Shown here in pieces: positions 18,472-27,408 of a stretch of DNA of 64,000 bases (positions are counted from its first letter, which is position 1; each line of letters opens with the position of its first letter). Location of the stretch: the NCBI GenBank assembly GCA_964626565.1, contig CAZVFX010000011.1, forward strand, positions 1 through 64,000. Reading direction: 5' to 3'. Under the pieces are notes generated by a model. That model did no database searches, was not told where the DNA came from, and saw nothing but the letters and a program-made list of their open reading frames with translations. The position numbers and the translations under genes are program-made. This DNA is from CAZVFX01 sp964626565 (GTDB taxonomy: Bacteria > Myxococcota_A > UBA9042 > CAIXZC01).

Positions 18472-18565
18472 GAGTGCTCCGACCTATTGGTATGGGGAGT
18501 TGGGGAGTGTAGGCTGTTTTTAGAAGAGGGATTGAAAACACGGGTGTGGACACGGAGGGTTCTTC

Positions 18566-19147
18566 ATGAAACAGATTCAGCAAACCGTTCTTTACGAGGA
18601 GGCCATGGACCTCGATTTCCTCGAGGAGGTCCACGCCATTCCTGGTGGAGAAAAGGTCAAGGAGTGCATCCAATGCGGCACCTGCTCCGGGTCTTGCCCG
18701 GTAAGTTGGGCCATGGACCACACGCCCCGCCAGATTATCGCGATGATCCGTGCGGGCATGCGTAAGGAGGTGTTGGACAGTCCCACAATCTGGACATGCG
18801 CTTCATGCTATTCGTGTGCGGTCAACTGCCCCCGGGAAATCAAGCTTACCGACGTGATGTACATCTTGAAGAGGATGGCCATCAAGGATGGGTACGAGGG
18901 GAGCAACAACGCCGAGGCTCTGTCTCAGCACTTTGTTGACCTGGTGAACCAGACCGGGCGCAACAACGAGCGGGTGCTATTGCGACGGTATTTCATGAGC
19001 ACGCGGCCATTCGGTGCGTTGAAGGAAGTGGGCCTGGGCTGGAAGCTCTTCCGGCGCGGCCGTCTGCCCTCGCAAACAGAGAAGGTGAAAGACATTGAAG
19101 GGTTACGCAAGCTCATTGCCAAGGCCCTGGAAATGGGAGGTGAATAA
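18566..19147 (+). CDS. hdrC: Heterodisulfide reductase-like subunit C (two 4Fe-4S clusters)
   Basis: A ferredoxin-like subunit of 193 residues that carries electrons between the HdrA flavin and the HdrB active site in HdrABC complexes. Two cluster motifs are present, CIQCGTCSGSCP near residue 33 and CASCYSCAVNCP near residue 74, the second with the spacing typical of HdrC. ATG at 18566 has GGAGGG seven bases upstream. It opens the hdr-mvh operon and overlaps hdrB by one base (TAATG), indicating coupled translation. In a bacterium without methanogenesis the disulphide substrate of HdrBC is unknown. Confidence 0.92.
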   Translation: MKQIQQTVLYEEAMDLDFLEEVHAIPGGEKVKECIQCGTCSGSCPVSWAMDHTPRQIIAMIRAGMRKEVLDSPTIWTCASCYSCAVNCPREIKLTDVMYILKRMAIKDGYEGSNNAEALSQHFVDLVNQTGRNNERVLLRRYFMSTRPFGALKEVGLGWKLFRRGRLPSQTEKVKDIEGLRKLIAKALEMGGE

Positions 19148-20025
19148 TGACCTACACCTATTATCCCGGCTGCTCACTCCACGCGACGTCCCGGGCTTAC
19201 GACGAGTCCATTCGAGCCATCGCCGGCACTCTGGGCCTCGAACTCGCTGAGGTAGAGGACTGGAACTGCTGCGGGGCCACCGCGTACATGTCGGTCAACG
19301 AGACGTTATCCCACTGCCTTACCGCGCGCAATCTGGCGCTGGCAGCGGCCCAGGGTGGCGACATGGTGGCGCCGTGCAGCGCGTGCTACACCAACCTGAT
19401 GAAGACCAACTCATATCTCAAGGAATTTCCAGACCTTAAGGAGAAGGTCGACTCGGCTCTCGCCGAGGCGGACCTCACTTATGGCGGTGACGTCAAGGTG
19501 CGGCACTTCCTCGAAGTGGTTGTAAACGACATCGGCCTGGAGAAGATCCGCGGCCTGGTGAAGAAACCTCTGGACGGGTTGAAAATCGCGCCCTATTACG
19601 GCTGCCAGATTGTCCGGCCGTTGAGCGTTGAGGACGACCCCGATGAGCCGGTTCTTCTTGATCATCTGCTGGAAGCCCTTGGGGCCACGGTGGTCACCTA
19701 TCCCATGAAGACGACCTGCTGCGGTGGCTCCCTCATGGGAACCAAGGAGGAGGTGGCGCGGCGCCTGACGCGTAATCTGCTGCTGTGCGCCGCACAGTTT
19801 GAAGCGGACGTCATCGCAGTAACCTGCCCGTTGTGCCAGATGAATCTTGACGGCTACCAGACGCGAATCAACAAGGAGTACGGGACCGCGTTCGAAATCC
19901 CGGTGCTCTACTTCCCTCAGTTGATGGGCATGGCCTTTGGAGAACAGGCGGAGCCCCTTGGACTGCAGCGAGGTGTCGTGCCTTTGGGCGAGACAGTTTC
20001 GCGCTACGTGGAGGGTTCGAGATGA
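19147..20025 (+). CDS. hdrB: Heterodisulfide reductase-like subunit B (two CCG domains)
   Basis: A protein of 292 residues that holds the catalytic noncubane 4Fe-4S clusters for disulphide reduction in the archaeal complex. Two CCG modules are visible: WNCCGATAYM with APCSACYTNLMK in the first half, and TTCCGGSLMGTK with TCPLCQMNLDGY in the second. The cluster-binding Cys appear intact, so a thiol-disulphide role is credible. The 3' end overlaps hdrA in an ATGA junction. In archaea the substrate is CoM-S-S-CoB; a bacterial substrate could be another disulphide or a carrier protein (inference). Confidence 0.92.
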   Translation: MTYTYYPGCSLHATSRAYDESIRAIAGTLGLELAEVEDWNCCGATAYMSVNETLSHCLTARNLALAAAQGGDMVAPCSACYTNLMKTNSYLKEFPDLKEKVDSALAEADLTYGGDVKVRHFLEVVVNDIGLEKIRGLVKKPLDGLKIAPYYGCQIVRPLSVEDDPDEPVLLDHLLEALGATVVTYPMKTTCCGGSLMGTKEEVARRLTRNLLLCAAQFEADVIAVTCPLCQMNLDGYQTRINKEYGTAFEIPVLYFPQLMGMAFGEQAEPLGLQRGVVPLGETVSRYVEGSR

Positions 20026-23000
20026 GCAGCAAGATCGGAGTGTACATTTGCCACTGCGGCACCAACATCTCGGGCAATGTCGACATCGATGAAGTGGTCG
20101 AGTTTGCCCGGACTCTTCCCGAGGTCTCAATCGTACGGGACTACCGGTTCATGTGCTCTGACCCGGGGCAGAACCTCATCCAGGAGGACATCGACAAGAT
20201 GGGCCTCGACAGGGTGGTGGTAGCCTCATGTTCCCCTTTGATGCATGAGCCGACTTTCCGGGGTGCGTGCGAGCGGCAGGGGCTTAACGCCTATCTGTTC
20301 ACCATGGCCAACATCCGTGAGCATTGCTCGTGGGTCTCGTTCGATTCCGGCGTGGCCACTGATAAGGCCAAGGCCCTTATCGCCGGTTCTGTGCGGCGAG
20401 CCGCCTTCCTGGCCCCTTTGGAGCAGAAGACTGTTCCGGTGAATCCGAACACTCTGGTGGTAGGCGCCGGCATCGCGGGCATTCAGGCGGCGTTGGACAT
20501 TGCCGATGCAGGGCACAAGGTATACCTGGTGGAGAAAGACAGCTCCATCGGCGGCCACATGGCCAAGTTTGACAAGACCTTCCCCACCCTGGACTGCTCC
20601 GCATGTATCCTGACCCCGAAGATGGTGCAAGTGGGTCAGCACCCTAACATCGAGTTACTCACCTGTTCTACGGTGGAGGAAGTAACCGGATACGTTGGCA
20701 ATTTCAAGGCGAAGGTAAAATCCACTCCGCGCTTTGTGGACGCGGCCAAGTGCACGTCCTGCGGTGAGTGCACCAAGGTTTGCCCCGTCGATGTCAGCAA
20801 CGAATTCGAAGAAGGCATGTGCGACCGGAAGGCGGTGTACCGGAACTTCCCGCAGGCTGTACCGAACACCTTCCTCATCGACCACCCGCAAGCGGCCCCC
20901 TGCCAGGCAACCTGCCCGGTGGGACAGCAGGTGCAGGGCTATGTGGCGCTGGTGGCCCAGGGCAAGTTCAACGAAGCCCACGAACTGATTCGAAAAACCA
21001 GCGCGTTGCCTTCGATCTGCGGACGCGTTTGTTACCATCCCTGCGAAACCAACTGCAAGCGAGAGGCAGTTGATGACCCGGTGGCAGTAAAAGGGTTGAA
21101 ACGTTTCGTCCTGGACAACTCGCCGCTGCCCGAAATCGAGCCTCCCCCGAGTTCAGGGAAGAAGGTGGCCATTGTTGGCTCGGGGCCGGCCGGACTTACC
21201 GCCGCGCACGACCTGGCCTTGAAAGGTCACGACGTCACGGTGCTCGAAGCGCAGGCAGAGCTGGGAGGCATGCTGAGGCTCGGCATTCCGGCGTACAGGC
21301 TCCCGCGCAACATTATTAAGAATGACATTGACTTCATCCGCAAACTGGGGGTGAAATTCCAGACCAACACCCTTGTGGATGCAGCTAGATTCAGCCAACT
21401 CCGGGCAACTCACGACGCACTCTTCCTGGGTGTGGGAGCTCACACGGCTCTGGCCCTGGGGCTCGAGGACGACACGGTGGCGGGCATCGAGTTGGGAATC
21501 GACTTTTTGCGCAAGGCCAACCTCGGCCTTGACGTTGCGGTGGGGCAGCGGGTCGCAGTCATCGGTGGTGGCAACACCGCGGTGGATGCGGCCCGCACCG
21601 CAATCCGTATGGGCTCCCAGCGGGTCGACATCCTCTATCGCCGCTCGCGGGCTGAAATGCCTGCTGACGACGAGGAGATCGAGGCGCTGCTTGAGGAAGG
21701 GCTGAACATAGAGTTCCTGGTGGCGCCCACCAAGGTACTTCACAAAGACGGCAAATTGACCGGTCTCAAGGTCGTGCAGATGGAATTGGGTGAGCCTGAC
21801 GCCAGCGGCCGGCGCCGGCCGATACCGATTGCAGGCAGCGAAGGGACCGTGGAATACGACATGGTGATCCCCGCAATCAGCCAGAAACCCGATAACGGGT
21901 TCGCTGAAAACTCGGGCATGGAGTTGACCCGGTGGGGCACCATTTCCGTAAACACGGTGAACTGCAGCACAAACATACCCAGGGTCTTTGCCGGCGGCGA
22001 CAACGTACGAGGCCCGGCCTCCGTAATCGAAGCGATGGCTGACGGCAAGCGGGCTGCCACCGCCATCCACAACCTGCTTTCCGGCCGCTCTTTGAGTGAT
22101 GGGCTGACTGCACCCGAACCGTACGACCTTGAACTGAGCGAAGAAGAACGCCTTACTCTCAAGGTGGATACATCGGTGGAGAAGCGAGTCAAGATGCCGA
22201 CCCTCGACCCTGCCAAGCGGGTGACCTCTTTCGACGAGGTCGAACTGGGATACACCGAGGCAATGGCCAGGGACGAGGCGGCGAGATGCCTCAGTTGCGG
22301 CGTGTGTTCCGAATGCGGAGAATGCGCCCGGGTATGCGAGCCGGGAGCCATCGACTACGACATGAAAGAAACGGTTCATGAAGTGGAAATCGGGTCGGTG
22401 ATCGTGGCAACGGGGTTTGAAGCTTTCGACTCGAAGGAGGCGGTGCGTTACGGGTACGGCAAGTTCCCCGATGTTTACACCGGGCTTGAGTTCGAGCGGA
22501 TGAACAGCGCTTCAGGTCCCACCGACGGCCAGTTGCGGCTGAAGAACGGGGAGACCCCCAAGAGTGTGGGCATCATCCATTGCGTCGGCAGCCGCGACAA
22601 GCACCACAATGAGTATTGCTCCCGGGTTTGCTGCATGTACTCCTTGAAGTTTGCTCACCTCGTGGCCGAGAAGACGGGTGCGGAGGTGTACAACTTCTAC
22701 ATTGACATGCGCTGTTTCGGCAAGGGGTACGAGGAGTTCTACAACCGCTTGCTGGAAGAAGACGTCCGGTTCGTGCGTGGGCGGGCCGCATTTGTCACCG
22801 ACTTCCCTCTTAACGAAGAGGAACGGGACAAGTTGGTGATTCGAGTTGAAGACACGCTCATCGGCGAAATGCGGCGCATCCCGGTGGACATGGTAATTCT
22901 CTCCACCGGTCTCGAAGCGAGAAAGGACTCCCAGGACGTGTCCCGGATGTTCAACATCAGCAGGGGGAAGGACGGCTTCTTCCTGGAGAAGCACCCGAAG

Positions 23001-23390
23001 CTGGCCCCGGTAGCCACGGCTACGGACGGAATCTTCCTCGCCGGCGCGTGCCAGGGTCCAAAGGACATCCCCGACACCGTGGCCCAGGGTTCAGCCGCTG
23101 CGGCCCAGGTGCTGTCCATGGTCGCCAGGGGAGAGATCAGCATCGAGGTTGCCACTTGTACGGTGAACGAGGAGCTGTGCGGGGGATGCCGGGTGTGCAA
23201 TTCGGCCTGCGCCCTGTCGGCGATTACGTTCGAAGAAGAAAAGGGCGTTTCAGTGATAAACGACGCTCTGTGCAAGGGTTGCGGGACGTGTGCGGCGGCT
23301 TGCCCCAGCGGGGCCATTTCCGCCAAGCATTTCACGGACGAGCAGATAATCTCTGAAATCGAGGGGGTGCTCCATGACGTACGAGCCTAA
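20022..23390 (+). CDS. hdrA: HdrA electron-bifurcating subunit with inserted NfnB/GltD module
   Basis: A flavoprotein of 1122 residues, far longer than the roughly 650 of plain HdrA. Residues 1-287 are the HdrA N-terminus: ICHCGTNISG, VVGAGIAGIQAALDIAD for FAD, DCSACILTPKM and the cluster CTSCGECTKVCP. Residues of about 288-755 are a complete inserted module like glutamate synthase small subunit or NfnB: CQATCPVGQ, ICGRVCYHPCETNCKR, a FAD loop VAIVGSGPAGLTAAHDL and a nucleotide loop VAVIGGGNTAVDAARTA. HdrA then resumes with CGVCSECGECARVCEPGAI, the CxxxxxCSRVCC region and two C-terminal 4Fe-4S motifs (CGGCRVCNSAC, CKGCGTCAAACP). HdrA bifurcates electrons to ferredoxin; the insert adds a predicted NAD(P)H site. 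Its stop lies inside mvhD. Confidence 0.93.
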   Translation: MSSKIGVYICHCGTNISGNVDIDEVVEFARTLPEVSIVRDYRFMCSDPGQNLIQEDIDKMGLDRVVVASCSPLMHEPTFRGACERQGLNAYLFTMANIREHCSWVSFDSGVATDKAKALIAGSVRRAAFLAPLEQKTVPVNPNTLVVGAGIAGIQAALDIADAGHKVYLVEKDSSIGGHMAKFDKTFPTLDCSACILTPKMVQVGQHPNIELLTCSTVEEVTGYVGNFKAKVKSTPRFVDAAKCTSCGECTKVCPVDVSNEFEEGMCDRKAVYRNFPQAVPNTFLIDHPQAAPCQATCPVGQQVQGYVALVAQGKFNEAHELIRKTSALPSICGRVCYHPCETNCKREAVDDPVAVKGLKRFVLDNSPLPEIEPPPSSGKKVAIVGSGPAGLTAAHDLALKGHDVTVLEAQAELGGMLRLGIPAYRLPRNIIKNDIDFIRKLGVKFQTNTLVDAARFSQLRATHDALFLGVGAHTALALGLEDDTVAGIELGIDFLRKANLGLDVAVGQRVAVIGGGNTAVDAARTAIRMGSQRVDILYRRSRAEMPADDEEIEALLEEGLNIEFLVAPTKVLHKDGKLTGLKVVQMELGEPDASGRRRPIPIAGSEGTVEYDMVIPAISQKPDNGFAENSGMELTRWGTISVNTVNCSTNIPRVFAGGDNVRGPASVIEAMADGKRAATAIHNLLSGRSLSDGLTAPEPYDLELSEEERLTLKVDTSVEKRVKMPTLDPAKRVTSFDEVELGYTEAMARDEAARCLSCGVCSECGECARVCEPGAIDYDMKETVHEVEIGSVIVATGFEAFDSKEAVRYGYGKFPDVYTGLEFERMNSASGPTDGQLRLKNGETPKSVGIIHCVGSRDKHHNEYCSRVCCMYSLKFAHLVAEKTGAEVYNFYIDMRCFGKGYEEFYNRLLEEDVRFVRGRAAFVTDFPLNEEERDKLVIRVEDTLIGEMRRIPVDMVILSTGLEARKDSQDVSRMFNISRGKDGFFLEKHPKLAPVATATDGIFLAGACQGPKDIPDTVAQGSAAAAQVLSMVARGEISIEVATCTVNEELCGGCRVCNSACALSAITFEEEKGVSVINDALCKGCGTCAAACPSGAISAKHFTDEQIISEIEGVLHDVRA

Positions 23391-23838
23391 AATCGTCGGT
23401 TTCCTCTGTAACTGGTGTTCCTACACCGGCGCTGATCTGGCAGGCATGTCGCGGATGAAATACGCCCACAACGTTCGTATCGTGCGCGTCATGTGTTCCG
23501 GCCGGGTAGACCCCACTTTCGTGGTGAAAGCCTTCGCCAGCGGGGCGGACGGCGTCCTGGTGGCGGGTTGTCACCCCGGGGACTGCCATTACATCGAGGG
23601 CAACTACAAAACCATGCGGCGCATGCCACTCCTGAAGAAGATGTTGAAAGAATATGGAGTGGACGAGCGCAGGTTCCGACTCGAGTGGATCTCGGCCTCC
23701 GAAGGCGACCGGTTCGCAGAGGTGGTCAACGAGATGTCTGCCGAATTAGCTAAGTTGGGCCCGTGCAGTTTGGGGCAGGAAGGCAACGTGCCTGATCAGC
23801 CCTCTGATGTGCAACAGCCAGCAAACCCTGCCGGCTAA
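23374..23838 (+). CDS. mvhD: Hydrogenase-Hdr linker subunit MvhD (2Fe-2S)
   Basis: A protein of 154 residues. MvhD passes electrons from the MvhAG hydrogenase to HdrA. The family signature is clear: FLCNWCSYTGADLAGMSR, RIVRVMCSGRVDPTFVVKAF and GVLVAGCHPGDCHYIEGNY, which together supply the Cys of the 2Fe-2S centre. The start at 23374 overlaps the hdrA 3' end by 17 bp. The last 20 residues are a Pro/Gln-rich tail outside the conserved domain. Confidence 0.93.
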   Translation: MTYEPKIVGFLCNWCSYTGADLAGMSRMKYAHNVRIVRVMCSGRVDPTFVVKAFASGADGVLVAGCHPGDCHYIEGNYKTMRRMPLLKKMLKEYGVDERRFRLEWISASEGDRFAEVVNEMSAELAKLGPCSLGQEGNVPDQPSDVQQPANPAG

Positions 23839-23858
23839 GGCGAACGAAAGGAGAGACT

Positions 23859-24815
23859 ATGGCAAAGCTCAAACTCGCTTCGTACTGGGCGGCGGCATGC
23901 GGGGGCTGCGACACCGCCATCCTCGACATTCATGAGAAGATACTGGATCTTGCCGCGGCTGCCGATATTCTGTTCTGGCCCATTGCGGTGGACACCAAGT
24001 ACAAGGACGTTGAGGCCATGCCGGACGGTCACATCGATGTCACCTTGTTCCACGGCGCCATTCGCAACTCCGAGAACGAGTACTTGGCCAAGCTGCTCAG
24101 AGCCAAGAGCAAAGTACTGGTGGCATTCGGAAGCTGCTCCCACCTGGGTGGGATCCCCGGCCTGGCCAACATGTTCAACCGTGACGAAATCTTCGAGCGA
24201 GTCTATCAAACGACTCCCAGCACGGTGAACGAGGCCGGCACGCTGCCTCACATGGTCACCAAGGTGCCGGAAGGCGAACTGGAACTGCCGGAGTTCTACA
24301 ACACGGTGCGAACTTTGGACCAGGTGGTGGACGTGGAGTACTATGTTCCCGGTTGCCCTCCGCCCCCGGCACAGATATGGGCTGTGGTGGAGGCCATCGT
24401 TTCCGGGAATCTCCCGCCCGCCGGGTCGATAGTCGGAGCGTCGGACAAGTCGCAGTGCGACGAATGTCCTCGTGAGAAGACCGACATGAAGATGAAAGAG
24501 GTGAAGCGTATCGCCACCCATCAACCGGACCAGACCCGATGTTTCCTCGAGCAGGGCTTTGTTTGCCTGGGCGCTGCCACACGAGGAGGCTGCGACACCC
24601 GCTGCCAGACTTCGGGGGTCGGTTGCAGGGGATGCTTCGGGCCCACGGCTGAAGTGTTGGACCAGGGGGCCAAGGCTCTCTCCTCCATCGCGTCGGTGCT
24701 GGACTCCAACGACCCGCAGGAAATTGCCCGGATGCTGGAGCAGATAGACGATCCCGTCAGGTTGTTTGATCGTTTCAGTATACCCGCCTCGTTCCTCAGG
24801 AGGAAATCGCTATGA
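23859..24815 (+). CDS. mvhG: [NiFe] hydrogenase small subunit, F420-non-reducing type
   Basis: A protein of 318 residues that carries the Fe-S relay of group 3c-type hydrogenases. The N-terminal ASYWAAACGGCD supplies proximal cluster Cys, followed by VAFGSCSHLGGIPGLANM and VPGCPPPPAQIW. The C-terminal part has CLGAATRGGCDTRCQ and GVGCRGCFGP for the other clusters. There is no Tat signal, so the enzyme is cytoplasmic. ATG at 23859 follows AAAGGAG. The stop overlaps the large-subunit start in an ATGA junction. Confidence 0.93.
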   Translation: MAKLKLASYWAAACGGCDTAILDIHEKILDLAAAADILFWPIAVDTKYKDVEAMPDGHIDVTLFHGAIRNSENEYLAKLLRAKSKVLVAFGSCSHLGGIPGLANMFNRDEIFERVYQTTPSTVNEAGTLPHMVTKVPEGELELPEFYNTVRTLDQVVDVEYYVPGCPPPPAQIWAVVEAIVSGNLPPAGSIVGASDKSQCDECPREKTDMKMKEVKRIATHQPDQTRCFLEQGFVCLGAATRGGCDTRCQTSGVGCRGCFGPTAEVLDQGAKALSSIASVLDSNDPQEIARMLEQIDDPVRLFDRFSIPASFLRRKSL

Positions 24816-26275
24816 AGACCGTAACCATTGACCCGATCACTCGATTGGAAGGCCATGGGAAGATCACCATCTTCCTCAACGATGCGGGAGGGGTGGAAAA
24901 CGCCTACTTCCAGGTCCCGGAACTGAGGGGCTTCGAGAAGTTCGTTGAGGGTATGCCGGTGGAGGAGGTCCCAAGGGTGGTGCAACGCATCTGCGGGGTC
25001 TGACCGGCCGCACACCATCTGGCCTCGGGTAAGGCCGTAGACGCAGTATACAAAGCAGATCCTCCGGTGGCAGCAAAAAAACTGAGAGAGATGTTCTACA
25101 GCGCTCACTACGTGCACAGCCACATCGCGCACTTTTACGCTCTGGCCGCGGCCGACTTCGTTGTCGGCCCTGATGCAGACCCGGCAGAGCGGAACATCCT
25201 CGGCGTGGTGGGAAAGGTGGGTGTGGAGATTGGCGGGGAAGTGATCAAGCATCGCGCTATTGCGCAGAACATCCAGATCGCGATCTCAGGACGGTCGACC
25301 CACCCTGTATGGTGCGTTCCCGGTGGGGTAAGCAAGGGGATCACCGAGGAGCAACGCCTGGAAATCATCGAGCAGGCGAAAAGCTGTGTGGAGTTCTCCA
25401 AGTTCTCCCTTAAGATCTTCAACGATGTGGTGCTGGGCAACAAGGCTTACCTCGACCTGGTGTTGAGCGACACTTACGAGCTGGACTCGTACTACATCGG
25501 GACTGTGGATAAGAACAACCATGTGAACTTCTACCACGGCGACCACCGGGTAGTGGATCAGGAGTGCAACGAGGTCTTTCGCTATCAGGATCATGAGTAC
25601 CTGGATTACCTGGCCGAGCACGTCGAGAAGTTCACTTATCTAAAGTTCCCGTATCTCAAGAAGATCGGCTGGAAGGGCATGGTGGACGGTAAAGATTCGG
25701 GGGTCTACCAGGCCACTCCGCTCAGTCGCCTCAACGCGGCAGTAGGCATGGCCACGCCGGCCGCCCACGCTGAGTATGAACGCATGTTCGAGACCCTGGG
25801 CGGCAAGCCGGTGAAGAAGCTCCTCGCCACCCACTGGGCGCGTCTGGTGGAGTTGCTCTATGCGGCAGAGCGCCTCCTGGAGCTGGCCCAGGACCCGGAG
25901 GTTGCATCTCCCGATGTCCGCAACCTGCCCACGGAGACTCCGTCCGAAGGTGTCGGCATCGTGGAAGCCCCCCGGGGCATTCTGACTCACCACTACAAAA
26001 CCGACGAAAGAGGAATCGTTACCGCGGCCAACATAATCGTTGGGACGACCAACAACCACGCCCCCATCTCCATGGCCATCAAGAACGCAGCCGAAAAGCT
26101 GATTCAGCCAGGCCAGGAGATTGGGCAGGGCCTCCTCAACATGGTGGAGATGGCCTTCCGCATTTATGACCCCTGCTTCTCTTGCGCAACTCACACTTTG
26201 CCGGGGGAGATGCCCCTTATCGTTGAGGTGCGTGATCACAATGAAGAGGTGGTCCACCGGGTGGCGCGCTCATGA
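24812..26275 (+). CDS. mvhA: [NiFe(Se)] hydrogenase large subunit with in-frame TGA (selenocysteine)
   Basis: Reading through one in-frame TGA at 25001-25003 gives 487 residues with family motifs on both sides in the same frame. Upstream is MKTVTIDPITRLEGHGKI and then R59-I-C-G-V; the TGA is residue 64; downstream is PAAHHLASGKAV. Canonical group 3 enzymes have RICGVCPxxH, so the TGA sits exactly at the second L1 Cys, a metal-bridging ligand. The L2 motif D453-P-C-F-S-C-A-T-H461 keeps both Cys, and the last 26 residues would be cut off by the protease encoded next. A hairpin follows the TGA at the distance needed for selenocysteine insertion. A gene caller would split this into a 63-residue peptide and a headless protein starting at 25067. 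Sequence error or pseudogene is less likely, since the rest is intact. Confidence 0.85.
25001..25037 (+). other. TGA codon plus SECIS-like hairpin
   Basis: After TGA (25001-25003), GGCCU (25021-25025) and AGGCC (25032-25036) form a 5-bp stem, extended by a U-G pair at 25020/25037. The six-base loop is CGGGUA, starting 22 bases after the UGA. Bacterial SECIS elements typically have a short stem, a small loop with G among its first two bases, and a loop about 16-37 bases from the UGA; all three hold here. Confidence 0.7.
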
Positions 26276-26736
26276 AGACCCGGGTCATCGGCCTCGGCAA
26301 CTCCATCCTCACCGACGACGGTGTTGGAATTGTGGTTGTATCCGAACTGCAGAAGACTCCGCAGGGCGGGGAGGTCGACGTCATCAGGTCCGAGGTAGCC
26401 GGCTTCGCACTGTTGGAGCTGATGAGCGGCTGGGACCGTGTCATTCTCGTTGATGCAATCAAGTTCGACGACCTTGAGCCCGGCACCATTGTCCGCATCG
26501 ATCCTGCCGACTTGCGAACCTCACTCAGGTTGCGATCGGTTCACGAAATCGACCTTCCTACCGCGCTTGCGTTCGGTCGCAAGCTCAAGATCCCCATGCC
26601 TGAGAAGGTAGTGGTCATCGGCATCCAGGCCGATGACATTCTCACGTTCGGAGAGACGTTAACTCCGGCGCTCGCCAAGGCTGTGCCAGAGGCCGTCAAT
26701 CTGGTACTGGAGGAGTTGGCCGAACCCCAGGGGTGA
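26272..26736 (+). CDS. Hydrogenase maturation endopeptidase (HyaD/HycI family)
   Basis: A protein of 154 residues that removes the C-terminal peptide of the hydrogenase large subunit after nickel insertion. The family start VIGLGNSILTDDGVGIVV is present with the conserved Asp, along with RVILVDAIKFDDLEPG and VHEIDLPTAL, where Asp and His ligands of nickel are expected. It overlaps the large-subunit stop in an ATGA junction, and that subunit retains a 26-residue tail after DPCxxCxxH, so the pair fits. It is the last gene of the operon and converges with the response regulator 6 bp away. Confidence 0.9.
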   Translation: MKTRVIGLGNSILTDDGVGIVVVSELQKTPQGGEVDVIRSEVAGFALLELMSGWDRVILVDAIKFDDLEPGTIVRIDPADLRTSLRLRSVHEIDLPTALAFGRKLKIPMPEKVVVIGIQADDILTFGETLTPALAKAVPEAVNLVLEELAEPQG

Positions 26737-26742
26737 ACCCGC

Positions 26743-27408
26743 CTATTTCATCTGGATAAGCCCGACCTTGATTGCAAATTGCGTGAGCTTTGACCGATTG
26801 CGAATACCCAGCTTGTCGGTGAGATTGAACCTGTGCGCCATGACGGTTTTCACCGCCAGCCCCAACGCCTCGGCCATCTCCTTGTTGCTATAGCCCTCCG
26901 CAATGAGTTTCAGGACCTGTCGCTCCCGGGGCGTGAGCAGGTTATACGCCGCCTCTTCGCTCTCCGGCTGACCGCCGCCGCCGGGCCCCGCGACGAGTTC
27001 CTGGGCCAGGCTGGGATCGATGTACATTCCCCCGGCCATCACTCCTCGAATCGCGGCGAGCAGTTCCTCGCCGCGCGCGGACTTAAGAATGTACCCGTTG
27101 GCCCCCGCCTCAATGAGCCGCCGCAAGTAGATCGACTCTCCGTATTGGGTGAGTATGAGAATGCGGATTTCCGAGCGCCGTCGGCGCAACTCAAGGGTGG
27201 TCTCCAGTCCGCCCATCCCTTCCATCGACAGGTCGAGAAGCAGGAGGTCCGGATAGAGCCGGTCTACCAACTCGATGGCGCCCTCGCCCGAGGAGGCTTC
27301 GCCCACCACTGTAAACCGCGTTTCGGTCTGCTCTTCAAGGAAGGACTTCAAGCCCACCCGGAGAACCACATGATCATCGGCAAGAACAACCCTTATGGTC
27401 GAACCCAT
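26743..27408 (-). CDS. NarL/FixJ-family response regulator
   Basis: A protein of 221 residues. The receiver domain shows VVLADDHVVLRVGL for the acidic pocket, LLLLDLSMEGMGG with the phospho-acceptor Asp near residue 57, and YILKSARGEELLAAI with the conserved Lys. A Gly/Glu-rich linker leads to a LuxR-type HTH (LLTPRERQVLKLIAEGYSNK, then KTVMAHRFNLTDKLG). Its ATG directly follows the kinase stop, with GGGGAGGA in the kinase 3' end. It converges with the hdr-mvh operon and is a natural candidate to control it through the TACCTA sites at 18376-18454 (inference). Confidence 0.92.
   Translation of the reverse strand: MGSTIRVVLADDHVVLRVGLKSFLEEQTETRFTVVGEASSGEGAIELVDRLYPDLLLLDLSMEGMGGLETTLELRRRRSEIRILILTQYGESIYLRRLIEAGANGYILKSARGEELLAAIRGVMAGGMYIDPSLAQELVAGPGGGGQPESEEAAYNLLTPRERQVLKLIAEGYSNKEMAEALGLAVKTVMAHRFNLTDKLGIRNRSKLTQFAIKVGLIQMK

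Noticed and set aside
21153..22379. Long open frame on the - strand (408 codons)
   Set aside because: Antisense to hdrA, with no recognisable domain.
24812..25003. A separate 63-residue peptide gene followed by a truncated hydrogenase starting at 25067
   Set aside because: Both pieces are in one frame and together rebuild the family exactly, with TGA at a Cys column and a SECIS-like hairpin; a selenoprotein is simpler.
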